Notes under the pieces: model-generated
What the model saw: only the letters and a program-made list of their open reading frames with translations
Databases searched by the model: none
Told to the model about the DNA's origin: nothing
Program-made: the position numbers and the translations under genes
Shown here: piece after piece, positions 1 through 6,957 of the stretch
How positions within the stretch are numbered: position 1 is the first letter of the stretch
How the letters are laid out: each line of letters starts with the position of its first letter
DNA from: an uncultured Leucobacter sp.
Lineage (GTDB): Bacteria > Actinomycetota > Actinomycetes > Actinomycetales > Microbacteriaceae
Length of the DNA stretch: 25,100 bases
Assembly: GCA_945952575.1 (NCBI GenBank)
Contig: CAMFIY010000003.1
Location: 1-25,100, forward strand
Direction of reading: 5' to 3'

Positions 1-191
1 CTCGCGACGACCGCGTGCGCGACCCCGTGCTTGGCCTCGCCGGCGATGACCGCGCGCTCCGGGCTCGACGCCCGCAGCACCGCGACGACGCCGGCATCGG
101 CCACCTCGGCGAGGAGGGGATGCGGGTGCACGTTCCGGTTCGCGCGAGCACGCGGATCCGACGGGCCTGCCGAGAACGCATCCGGGTTCAC
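1..191 (-). CDS. Probable KDPG/KHG-type aldolase, N-terminal fragment (runs off left edge)
   Basis: An open frame starts at GTG 191-189, overlapping the TGA of the serine hydrolase upstream (GTGA), and continues to the window edge; about 63 residues are visible. After a polar leader, the segment PLLAEVADAGVVAVLRASS followed by PERAVIAGEA closely resembles the first strand and helix of 2-keto-3-deoxy-6-phosphogluconate (KDPG) aldolases, where an AGVVAVLRA-type stretch is typical. The next residues (KHGVAHAVVA) do not show the family's usual GG-(x)n-IEVT strand with its catalytic Glu, so either the fragment is divergent there or the assignment is wrong. Context favours an aldolase: it is the last visible gene of a leftward operon whose divergent arm carries a 2-keto-3-deoxygluconate-type kinase. 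The lysine needed for the Schiff base lies outside the window. Family is inferred; the coding frame is fairly certain. Confidence 0.5.
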   Translation of the reverse strand, partial: MNPDAFSAGPSDPRARANRNVHPHPLLAEVADAGVVAVLRASSPERAVIAGEAKHGVAHAVVA

Positions 192-1486
192 GAGACGCGC
201 TCCGCGATCCGCTCGTGGATGCGCAACGCCACGGGTCGGCCGGCGTGATCCCGCACATACATCAGCACGTCCTCCGGGAACTCCGATCCCGGATCGCTCG
301 AGAGCACCCCGGGGCCCGCCGGCAGCAGTCTGGGGCTCGACATCGGATCGATGGTGAAGGATCCGTCCTGGCGCGCGGTCGGCAGCGCGACGAGCTCGAA
401 CGCCGTGCCGTCCTCGCGCACCCGGAGATCCGCCTGACCGTAGAAGCCGCAGTCGTAGCGCCCGACCAGGTCGAGGTAGTCGTCGAGCGGCTCGGGCACG
501 GAGTCGACCGGCTCCTCGGCCCCGAAGAGCACGTCGAGGATGCGGCGCTCGACCGCGTTCTTCAGTGGCTCGCCCTTCACGGAGTTCGTGAGTACCGCGT
601 AGGCGATCCCCTCCTCCGGGTAGCTCAGCAGCCGGCTCGAATAGCCGATCGTGAGCCCGTCGTGACCGAAGGCGTACCGGCCCCGGCGCGGCTCGCGCAT
701 CCAGGCGTAGGCGACATCGAGGCCCGGGATCCCGCGGTTCGCGAGCAGCCGCAGGAATCCGGTCGCGGGGGCCGTGCGCCAGGCGTACTCCGCGTATCGC
801 ATGAGCTCGTTCGCCGTGCTGAGCACGCCGCCACCCGGCACGTCCCAGCCCGGCAGCTGCCAGTGCCGCTGCCAGCCCTCGTCGCGCGCCAGCCGTGCGC
901 GCCCGTCGCTGATGTCGTGCGGCGCCGCGACCCGGTAGGTGATGACCTCGTCTGCGGTGGTGAAGGTGCGCGCCATCCCGGCGGGCTCCAGCGCGGCGGC
1001 GACCATGAACCCCGGCCCGCTGTAGGAGAAGTCGGTGCCCGGCTCGAACATCACGGGATCGTCGGCGAAGTGCCGGATCGAGGCCTGGATGCTGTCGTCG
1101 GCATGGTCGGCGAGCAGTTCGTGCGCCCGGCCGATCATGTACTGCGCATCGATCCCGGATCCGTGGGTGAGCAGGTGCCGCATCGTGATCCGCGGGTCGA
1201 GCGGGCCGAGGTCCGCGAGCACGGGCGCGACCGGCGCCTCGATGTCGAGCAGCCCCTCGCGTTCGAGCTGGGCGGCGACGATGCCGACGAAGGTCTTCGA
1301 GATCGAGCCGACCTGGAACACCGTGTCCCCGTCGACGGCCAGCGGATGCTCCAGGTTGGTCACGCCGTAGCCGAGGCCCAGCGTCTCCTCGCCGATGCGC
1401 AGCCCGATCCCGACTCCCGGGACCTGGAACTCCTCGAGCAGAGCGGGCATCTCGCGATCGAGCATCTCCCGCAGTGTGCTGAGCAT
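188..1486 (-). CDS. Serine hydrolase, beta-lactamase class C / S12 family
   Basis: A 432-residue protein of the penicillin-binding-protein-like serine hydrolase family (esterases, D-aminopeptidases, D-amino-acid amidases, class C beta-lactamases). The nucleophile motif SISK lies at residues 61-64, the Tyr motif appears as YSG at 155-157, and an FGHDGL segment near residue 278 supplies the HxG that replaces KTG in esterase/peptidase members. The last 90 or so residues look like the beta-barrel tail common in this family. No signal peptide or membrane segment is seen, so it is likely cytoplasmic. A spacer of some 20 residues usual between the YxN region and the 'PLGM' helix is missing (residues 160-170). 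ATG 1486 has a good AGGAAGG site. It lies 64 bases after the permease gene and overlaps the next gene. The exact substrate cannot be read; D-aminopeptidase or deacylase activity would suit the D-amino-acid theme. Confidence 0.85.
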   Translation of the reverse strand: MLSTLREMLDREMPALLEEFQVPGVGIGLRIGEETLGLGYGVTNLEHPLAVDGDTVFQVGSISKTFVGIVAAQLEREGLLDIEAPVAPVLADLGPLDPRITMRHLLTHGSGIDAQYMIGRAHELLADHADDSIQASIRHFADDPVMFEPGTDFSYSGPGFMVAAALEPAGMARTFTTADEVITYRVAAPHDISDGRARLARDEGWQRHWQLPGWDVPGGGVLSTANELMRYAEYAWRTAPATGFLRLLANRGIPGLDVAYAWMREPRRGRYAFGHDGLTIGYSSRLLSYPEEGIAYAVLTNSVKGEPLKNAVERRILDVLFGAEEPVDSVPEPLDDYLDLVGRYDCGFYGQADLRVREDGTAFELVALPTARQDGSFTIDPMSSPRLLPAGPGVLSSDPGSEFPEDVLMYVRDHAGRPVALRIHERIAERVS

Positions 1487-1550
1487 GAAGGCCTTCCTCT
1501 CGCCGGCCCGACCGGCCGGATGGATCTCGGGATCGCGCGGATCCGAGTGA

Positions 1551-2417
1551 TCAGATCGTGGACTTGGGGTCGAGCAGGTCGCGCAGGGCGTCTCCCGCGA
1601 GGTTGATCGCGAGGATCATGAGCACGAACACGGCGGCAGGCGGCACGAGCAGCCAGGCGTCCGTGCTGAGGTACTGCAGCGAATCGGCGATCATGCTGCC
1701 GAAGTCGGCGTTCGGCGGGCGCACGCCGAAACCGAGGAAGCTGAGCGCGGCGTAGGCGCCCTCAGACATCGACAGGTTGATCGCGGCGATGACGACGAGC
1801 GGCGAGGTGATGTTCGGCAGCACGTGCCGAGTCATGATCCACAGGCGCCCGCGGCCGCTGAGCCTGGCCGCGCTGATGTAGTTGCGGGCCATGATCTCCT
1901 GCGTCGCGCTGCGCACGGTGCGGGCGAAGCGCGGGATGAAGACGATTCCGATAGCGATGGCCGCGTTGATCAGGCCGCTGCCGAGGATCGCGAGCACGAG
2001 GATCGCGAGCAGGTACTCGGGGATCGCGAACAGGAAGTCGACGATGCGCGAGATCAGGTTGTCGATCCGGCCGCCCCAGAAGCCCGCGATCAGGCCGAGC
2101 ACGGTGCCCGCGACGAGGGCGAGGGCGGTGGCCGCGACCGCGGCGGCGACGGCCGGTTGGATCGCGGCGAGCACGCGGGAGAGCTGATCGCGCCCGAGCG
2201 CGTCCGTGCCGAACCAGAACTCCGCGCTCGGCATGCCGAGGCGCGGACCGACATTCAGCTCGTTCGGGTGGAACGGGGTGATCAGCGGGCCGATGAAGGC
2301 GAGCAGCACGTACACCGCGAGCACCGAGAACGCGACGATGCCGACGGCCGAGAGGCGTCTCCGCACCCGCGCGCGCGGGATCGTGTTCGCGATGGTCTCT
2401 GTCATTTCCTGAGTCAT
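1551..2417 (-). CDS. Dpp/Opp-type ABC transporter permease (DppC-like)
   Basis: A 288-residue integral membrane permease, the second half of the membrane channel of a peptide/nickel/opine-class importer. The first membrane helix (about residues 25-47) is followed by the conserved FGTDALGRDQLSRVL segment (about residues 69-83) of OppC/DppC proteins. Several helices follow, and an EAA-like cytoplasmic loop (AARLSGRGRLWIMTRHVLPN) contacts the ATPases. ATG 2417 overlaps the TGA of the preceding permease gene (ATGA), so translation is probably coupled. Length is normal for the family. It should pair with the DppB-like permease to take the ligand from the lipoprotein encoded at 5229-6770. Members of this class also carry oligosaccharides and other small solutes, so 'dipeptide' is only a family label. 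The assignment to the family is firm. Confidence 0.95.
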   Translation of the reverse strand: MTQEMTETIANTIPRARVRRRLSAVGIVAFSVLAVYVLLAFIGPLITPFHPNELNVGPRLGMPSAEFWFGTDALGRDQLSRVLAAIQPAVAAAVAATALALVAGTVLGLIAGFWGGRIDNLISRIVDFLFAIPEYLLAILVLAILGSGLINAAIAIGIVFIPRFARTVRSATQEIMARNYISAARLSGRGRLWIMTRHVLPNITSPLVVIAAINLSMSEGAYAALSFLGFGVRPPNADFGSMIADSLQYLSTDAWLLVPPAAVFVLMILAINLAGDALRDLLDPKSTI

Positions 2418-3361
2418 TTCCGCGCGATCCTTCGGTCGAGGGCGGGCACCAGCAGGTCGACGACGAGGTTCGCGGCGATGAACGAACCGGCCAGGACGAG
2501 CGCCTGCGCGTTCAGCTGCACGAAGTCGCGCGTGCTGATGGATTGCAGGATGCCGCGGCCGAGGCCCGGCAGGCTGAAGATCTGCTCGACGATCAGCAGG
2601 CCGCCGATCAGCGAGCCGAACGTGAAGCCGACGAAGGTGAGGATCGGGGGCAGTGCGGCGCGCAGCGCGTAGCCGTAGGTCACCCTGGCGTTCGAGATGC
2701 CGTTCACCCGCGCCGAGAGCACGAACGGCTGACCGAGCACCTCGATCATCGCCGCCCGCGTCATCTGCATGACGAGCGGTGCGGTCGGGATGCCGACGGC
2801 GAGCGCCGGGAGCAGCATGGTCTGCAGATTGCCGACCGGGCTGTCCTCGAAGCGGATGTAGGTCGGCGAGTAGAGGTTGGTGAGCAGGCTGGTGGCTAGC
2901 AGCATCGCGATCGTGCCGGTGATGAACCCGGGGAAGGCGAAGATCAGGATCATCGGGACGCGCAGCCCGACGTCGACGCCGGACCCGGCCCGCTTGGCCG
3001 CGATGACGCCGGCCGGGATCCCGAGCAGGACCGCCACCAGCAGGCTGAGGGCGGCGAGCTCGAACGAGACGGGGATCTGCTGCTGCAGCACTTCGACGGT
3101 CTTCAGGCCGGAGAACGGCGAGGTGCCGAAGTCGCCCCGCAGCACGCCGAGCAGCCAGTCGAAGTACTGCACGATGATGGGCCGGTCGAGGCCGAGCTCG
3201 TGCTCGAGCGCGGCGATGGTCTCGGGCGACGCCTTCGATCCGGCGATGATGGTCGCCGGGTTGCCCTGCACGAGGCCGCGGCCCGCGAAGAAGATCAGGA
3301 TGCTCAGGACGAAGAGCACGCCGAGCGAGGCGCCGACGCGATTCAGGATGTACTTGATCAT
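2414..3361 (-). CDS. Dpp/Opp-type ABC transporter permease (DppB-like)
   Basis: A 315-residue permease starting with MIKYILNRVGASLGVLFVLS, the usual OppB/DppB entry helix. It has the family's ELGLDRPIIVQYFDWL periplasmic-side segment and a cytoplasmic EAA-like loop (SARVNGISNARVTYGYALR). The protein ends in a charged LDRRIARK tail. The start is ATG 3361-3359, inside an ATGA overlap with the upstream ATPase gene. A much longer open frame exists upstream, but it is the wrong frame of the ATPase genes and is rich in Arg/Ala/Gly noise. The stop overlaps the start of the DppC-like gene. With DppC it forms the translocation channel of the importer. Substrate specificity cannot be read from it. Confidence 0.95.
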   Translation of the reverse strand: MIKYILNRVGASLGVLFVLSILIFFAGRGLVQGNPATIIAGSKASPETIAALEHELGLDRPIIVQYFDWLLGVLRGDFGTSPFSGLKTVEVLQQQIPVSFELAALSLLVAVLLGIPAGVIAAKRAGSGVDVGLRVPMILIFAFPGFITGTIAMLLATSLLTNLYSPTYIRFEDSPVGNLQTMLLPALAVGIPTAPLVMQMTRAAMIEVLGQPFVLSARVNGISNARVTYGYALRAALPPILTFVGFTFGSLIGGLLIVEQIFSLPGLGRGILQSISTRDFVQLNAQALVLAGSFIAANLVVDLLVPALDRRIARK

Positions 3362-4368
3362 CGTGCGCCTCCCGCGGCGTCGTCGGCCCGCCGGGTCAGT
3401 CGCAGCTCGCCCGGGAAGTGGCAGCGGACCGCGTGACCGCCCTCGGCGGGGAGGAGGCCCGGCTCCTCGTCGCGGCAGCGATCCCGCGCGATGGGGCAGC
3501 GCGAGGCGAAGCGGCACCCCCGGGGCAGGTCGACCGCGCTCGGCGGATCGCCCTCGAGGATGATGCGCTCGGGGCGGAACTCGTCGCCCGGCAGCGCCGG
3601 CTCGGCCGAGCGCAGCGCCACGGAATAGGGATGCAGCAGCTCGGCGTCGAACTTCTCGGCCGGGGCGAGCTCGACCACCTGGCCGAGATACATCACGGCG
3701 ATCCAGTCGCTCACGCCGCGCACCGCGCGCAGGTCGTGCGAGATGAAGACGTACGCGGATCCGATCCGATCCTGCAGCTCGCGCAGCAGCGCGATGACCT
3801 GCATCTGCAGCGACGCGTCGAGCGAGCTGACCGCCTCGTCGAGCAGGATCAGCGCGGGCTCCGAGGCGATCGCGCGTGCGATGCAGACGCGCTGCTGCTG
3901 ACCGCCCGAGAGCTCGTGGGGGTAGCGGTCGAGCAGGGCTTCGTCGAGCTCGACGAGGCCCATGAGCTCGCGGACGCGATCCTGCGTCTCCTGCCTGCCC
4001 AGCTTCGCCAGGGGTTCCGCGATCGCGGTGAAGATGGTCTGGCGTGGGTTGAGCGCGCTGGCCGGATCCTGGAACACGGCCTGCACGCGGCCGTCGTGCT
4101 CGCCGGCGGGCTCCCCGTTCCATTCGATGGTGCCGGCGTCGGCCACGTCGAGACCGATGAGCACCCGGCCGAGCGTCGACTTGCCGCAGCCCGACTCCCC
4201 GACGATGCCGAGGGTGCTGCCCGCCGGCACTTCGACGTCGATGCCGTCGACGGCGTGCAGATAGCGCTTGGCCGCGAAGAGCTTCTCCTGCGGCAGCTGG
4301 AAGCGCCGCTTGACACCGGTCGCCCGGAGGGCGAGCGGCCGCTCGGGCGCGTGTTCGACGATCGTCAT
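3358..4368 (-). CDS. Dpp/Opp-type ABC transporter ATP-binding protein (DppF-like)
   Basis: A 336-residue ATPase. The Walker A motif GESGCGKST is at about residues 57-65, the signature is LSGGQQQRV, Walker B is LILLDEAVSSLD, and the H-loop is FISHD. The C-terminal oligopeptide-transporter extension starts at HPYSVALRS and contains the Cys-rich GCRFASRCPIARDRC segment typical of DppF/OppF. The start is ATG 4368-4366, overlapping the TGA of the partner ATPase gene. It would form a heterodimer with the protein encoded at 4365-5165 to power the permeases. Walker B here reads DEAVSS rather than DEPTS; DEAVS variants are common in OppF-type proteins, so it is not a defect. Family assignment is firm. 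Confidence 0.95.
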   Translation of the reverse strand: MTIVEHAPERPLALRATGVKRRFQLPQEKLFAAKRYLHAVDGIDVEVPAGSTLGIVGESGCGKSTLGRVLIGLDVADAGTIEWNGEPAGEHDGRVQAVFQDPASALNPRQTIFTAIAEPLAKLGRQETQDRVRELMGLVELDEALLDRYPHELSGGQQQRVCIARAIASEPALILLDEAVSSLDASLQMQVIALLRELQDRIGSAYVFISHDLRAVRGVSDWIAVMYLGQVVELAPAEKFDAELLHPYSVALRSAEPALPGDEFRPERIILEGDPPSAVDLPRGCRFASRCPIARDRCRDEEPGLLPAEGGHAVRCHFPGELRLTRRADDAAGGAR

Positions 4369-5165
4369 GAGTCCTCCGCCTTCCGGCTCGCCCTCGCCGG
4401 CTGCCTCTCGGCCGCGGCGAAGAGCTCTCGCGTGTAGGGATGCTGCGGGTTCGCCATGATCTCGGCGGTGAGGCCCTCCTCGACCACGCGGCCGTGCCGC
4501 ATCACGATGATGCGGGTGCAGAGCTCGACGACCACGCCGATGTCGTGGGTGATGAGCAGGAGCGACATCTCGCGGGAGTCGAGCTCCCGCTGCAGCAGGT
4601 CGATGATCTGCGCCTGGACGGTGACGTCGAGCGCGGTGGTCGGCTCGTCGGCGATGAGGAGGCGCGGCTCGTTGATGAGCGACATGGCGATGAGGACGCG
4701 CTGCCGCATGCCTCCGGAGAGCTCGTGGGGGAACGCCTTGCGCTTCAGGTGCGGCTCCGGGATCCCGACCTCTCCGAGCGCCTGCTCGATCAGCTCGACG
4801 CACTCGGTCCGGGAGACCTTGCGGTGCGCGCGCAGCACGTCGCGCAGCTGGTTGCCGACCCGGATCACCGGGTTGAGGCTCGCCAGCGGATCCTGCGGGA
4901 TCCGCGCGATCCCGACGCTGCGGAGCGCCCGGAATTCGGACTCCTGGATCGTGGCGAGATCCCGACCGTCGTAGACGATCCGCCCGTCGACCCTGGCGCC
5001 CTTCGGCAGGGAGCGGAGGATCGCGGAGGTGAGCGTGCTCTTGCCCGATCCGGACTCGCCGACGATGCCGACCCGCTCCCCGGCTGCCACGGAGAGCGAG
5101 ACGTTCGACACCGCCGACCGCGTCGCCGCCCCGTAGGTGATGCTCACGTCCTTGAGCTCGATCAT
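4365..5165 (-). CDS. Dpp/Opp-type ABC transporter ATP-binding protein (DppD-like, short)
   Basis: A 266-residue ATPase with Walker A GESGSGKST (36-44), Q-loop IPQDPLASLNP, signature LSGGMRQRV, Walker B LLIADEPTTALD and H-loop LLITHD. It stops shortly after the NPQHPYTRELF segment. It therefore lacks most of the roughly 60-residue C-terminal oligopeptide-transporter domain, including the Cys cluster that DppD proteins usually have, and only the DppF partner keeps it. The start is ATG 5165 with GGAGGAG six bases upstream. It is the first gene after the solute-binding protein, from which it is separated by a strong hairpin. The nucleotide-binding core is intact, so I expect a working protein. 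Confidence 0.93.
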   Translation of the reverse strand: MIELKDVSITYGAATRSAVSNVSLSVAAGERVGIVGESGSGKSTLTSAILRSLPKGARVDGRIVYDGRDLATIQESEFRALRSVGIARIPQDPLASLNPVIRVGNQLRDVLRAHRKVSRTECVELIEQALGEVGIPEPHLKRKAFPHELSGGMRQRVLIAMSLINEPRLLIADEPTTALDVTVQAQIIDLLQRELDSREMSLLLITHDIGVVVELCTRIIVMRHGRVVEEGLTAEIMANPQHPYTRELFAAAERQPARASRKAEDS

Positions 5166-5183
5166 GCGTCACTCCTCCACGCA

Positions 5184-5221
5184 GGGAGGGGGTCGGAAGC
5201 ATGCGCTCCCGGCCCCCTCCC
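5184..5221 (-). terminator. Intercistronic hairpin after the solute-binding protein gene
   Basis: Arms 5184-5196 and 5209-5221 form a 13-bp inverted repeat: nine consecutive G/C-rich pairs (GGGAGGGGG against CCCCCTCCC), one mismatch, then three more pairs, around a 12-base loop. It begins eight bases after the TAG of the solute-binding protein gene and ends just before the ribosome site of the ATPase gene. There is no T-run. It is likely a partial terminator or 3'-end stabiliser that makes the binding protein more abundant than the membrane and ATPase subunits, a common arrangement in importer operons. The hairpin is visible; the role is inferred. Confidence 0.6.
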
Positions 5222-5228
5222 GAATGCG

Positions 5229-6770
5229 CTACTTCTTCTCGACGTTCACCAGGAAGGTGCGGCTCTGGCTGGCCGGGACATCGACCCCGGTCATGCCCGC
5301 CGTGTTCGCGACGAACATATCAGTGGCCAGAAGGGTGAGCGTCGGGTAGACGAGCTCGCCCTCCTTCTCGGCCACCGCCGAGAGGGTCTGCTGGTACTCC
5401 TCCTGCGAGCCCGCGTTCAGCGCCGCGTCGAGCAGCTTCTGCAGCTCGGCCGGGACGGGGCCCTGACGGCCGGGCGCCGGGGCGACGTACTGGTAGGGGT
5501 TCGGGTAGTAGGACTGCGCGTTCCAGCTGAGGCCGTAGTCGAGCGAGGTGAGGCGGTCGCCCCAGGTGCCGCCCTCGAGGGGCTCCAGCTCGACCTCGAT
5601 GCCGACCGCGGCGAGCTGCGACTGGATCGTGGCGAGCAGGTCGTTCGTGCCGGGATCGTATCCGCTGATGTACATCAGCTTCGACTTCACGCCGTCCGGG
5701 TGCCCGGCCTCGGCCAGCAGCTTCTTGGCCTTCTCGACGTCGGTCTGGTGATTCGGGATCTGGTCGAGCTTCGGCGCCCAGGCGAGGCTCGGCGGCAGGT
5801 AGGAGCTCGGCAGGGCCGCGCCGCCGTAGGCCTGATCGGCGAGGGCCTGGCGATCGAGTGCGAGCGCGAGGGCCTGACGCACCTTCGGATCGTTGAAGGG
5901 TGCCACGGTGTCGTTGATCTGCATGAAGATCGTCGAGTCGGTGTGCGCCTGCTTGACCTCGATCTTGTCGCCGGTCAAGCCCTTCGCGGAACCCTGGTCG
6001 GGGAAGATGATGTCGACCTTCCCGGCCTTGAGGTTGCTCACCTGGGTGCCCATGTTGGGCATGTAGAGCACGCTGAGCTTCGCGCTCTTGGTCTTCTCGC
6101 CCCAGTAGTCGGCGTTGCGGTCGAGCTGCAGGCTCGTGTTCGGCTCGTAGGCGGACTGCGTCCACGGCCCGGTGCCGATCATCTTGGTGGCGAGGTTCTC
6201 CTTGTCGGCCGACTGGCTCAGGATCGCGCAGCCCCAGACGAGCGGGTTCGCCATGTTGTTGACGAAGCCGGCATCCGGGCTCTTGAGCGTGAACTCGACG
6301 GTGGAGGCGTCGACCTTCTTCACGCCGGAGTAGGTCGGGAAGAGCTCCTTGTCGATGCGCTCGGGGCTCGTGGTCAGACGCTCGAAGGTGTAGACCACGT
6401 CGTCGGCGTCGAAGGTGTCGCCGTTGCTGAACTTCACGCCGTCGCGCAGCGCGAAGGTGTAGGTCAGGCCGTCGGCGCTCTTCTCGAAGCCGGTGGCCAG
6501 GCCGGGCACGACCTCGCCGTCCGGCGTGGTCTGCATGAGGCACTCGTAGCTGAGCTGCCAGGCGAAGCGATCGGCGAACATGCTCGAGCCCTGGGGGTCG
6601 AGCGAGGTCGGCGCGGTCGTCTCGGCGACGGTGATGGTGCCGCCGCCGGCGGATCCGGAGTCCCCGCCGGTGCCGGTGTCGGGCGCGCTGCAGCCGGCGA
6701 GGGCGATCATGCTGATCGCCCCGAGCCCGGCGACGACGGCGCGCGTCAGATGGGATGTGGTGCTTGACAT
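5229..6770 (-). CDS. ABC transporter solute-binding lipoprotein, SBP_bac_5 (DppA/OppA-like) family
   Basis: A 513-residue extracytoplasmic lipoprotein. A positively charged N-terminus and hydrophobic stretch end in a lipobox LAGC with the lipidated Cys at residue 27. A Gly/Ser-rich linker follows, then the family opening ITVAETTAPTSLDPQGSS and segments such as LRDGVKFSNGDTFDADDVVYT and KVRQALALALDRQALADQA. All are hallmarks of family 5 binding proteins for peptides, oligosaccharides, nickel or opines. ATG 6770 is preferred over an ATG seven codons upstream because GGAAGGG lies nine bases before it and the signal peptide then has normal length. It is the first gene of the leftward arm, under the shared intergenic region. 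The ligand is not readable; by context it may be an N-acylated D-amino acid or aminosugar acid. Confidence 0.95.
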   Translation of the reverse strand: MSSTTSHLTRAVVAGLGAISMIALAGCSAPDTGTGGDSGSAGGGTITVAETTAPTSLDPQGSSMFADRFAWQLSYECLMQTTPDGEVVPGLATGFEKSADGLTYTFALRDGVKFSNGDTFDADDVVYTFERLTTSPERIDKELFPTYSGVKKVDASTVEFTLKSPDAGFVNNMANPLVWGCAILSQSADKENLATKMIGTGPWTQSAYEPNTSLQLDRNADYWGEKTKSAKLSVLYMPNMGTQVSNLKAGKVDIIFPDQGSAKGLTGDKIEVKQAHTDSTIFMQINDTVAPFNDPKVRQALALALDRQALADQAYGGAALPSSYLPPSLAWAPKLDQIPNHQTDVEKAKKLLAEAGHPDGVKSKLMYISGYDPGTNDLLATIQSQLAAVGIEVELEPLEGGTWGDRLTSLDYGLSWNAQSYYPNPYQYVAPAPGRQGPVPAELQKLLDAALNAGSQEEYQQTLSAVAEKEGELVYPTLTLLATDMFVANTAGMTGVDVPASQSRTFLVNVEKK

Positions 6771-6824
6771 TGGTTGGAACCCTTCCGTCATTGGAAACCA
6801 GGGGTGGAGAAGCTGGTGTCAGGG

Positions 6825-6853
6825 AAGCTACCAGGTAAAGTTGTGCATTGCAA
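6825..6853 (-). promoter_or_regulatory. Possible promoter of the importer operon
   Basis: Reading leftward, TTGCAA (6853-6848) and TAGCTT (6830-6825) are separated by 17 bases, a fair match to a housekeeping -35/-10 pair. The -35 hexamer falls inside the first TGCATTGCAA element, so a protein bound there would block RNA polymerase. This is inference from sequence only. Confidence 0.35.
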
Positions 6854-6873
6854 CATTCTGTTTTGCATTGCAA
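6844..6873. promoter_or_regulatory. Tandem TGCATTGCAA operator-like elements
   Basis: TGCATTGCAA occurs twice, at 6844-6853 and 6864-6873, exactly 20 bases apart, close to two helical turns. The second copy extends to the perfect dyad TTGCA-T-TGCAA (6863-6873); the first has one mismatch in its left arm. This AT-rich island stands out in a very GC-rich window and sits between the divergent importer and catabolic genes. The IclR-type regulator encoded at 8544-9356 is the obvious candidate binder, giving control of both arms and of itself. The repeats are seen; the binder is inferred. Confidence 0.65.
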
Positions 6874-6876
6874 TAT

Positions 6877-6895
6877 CTCTGATTCTGTGTCAGAG
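6877..6895. promoter_or_regulatory. CTCTGA-N7-TCAGAG dyad upstream of the deacylase gene
   Basis: A 6-bp perfect inverted repeat with a 7-base centre lies four bases after the second TGCATTGCAA element. It could be a further regulator site or a small hairpin in the rightward leader. Its short arms leave chance as a real possibility. Confidence 0.3.
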
Positions 6896-6944
6896 TGTCC
6901 TCACGTCTCCCGACTCCCGCGCGCGCCGCCGGGGGCATCGATGC

Positions 6945-6953
6945 AGGAAGGGG
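6945..6953 (+). promoter_or_regulatory. Ribosome binding site AGGAAGGGG that fixes the deacylase start
   Basis: This purine-rich site ends four bases before GTG 6958. It is too far from the downstream in-frame ATG at 6973 and has no matching start upstream, so it decides for the GTG. Confidence 0.6.
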
Positions 6954-6957
6954 TCGC

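Noticed and set aside
215..1606. Long plus-strand open frame opposite the serine hydrolase
   Set aside because: It is rich in Arg, Ala, Gly, Glu and Val without motifs, and is explained by GC-rich codon bias on the antisense strand of a clear gene.
3362..4123. N-terminal extension of the DppB-like permease
   Set aside because: The extension overlaps the ATPase gene in another frame and is Arg/Pro noise. The permease starts with MIKYILNRVG at 3361, coupled to the ATPase stop.
4440..6767. 775-codon plus-strand open frame opposite the ATPase and binding-protein genes
   Set aside because: Low-complexity composition with no recognisable domain. The opposite strand holds conserved motifs over the same span.
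6771..6791. Alternative start of the binding protein seven codons upstream
   Set aside because: It has no ribosome site of its own and would put the GGAAGGG site inside the gene.
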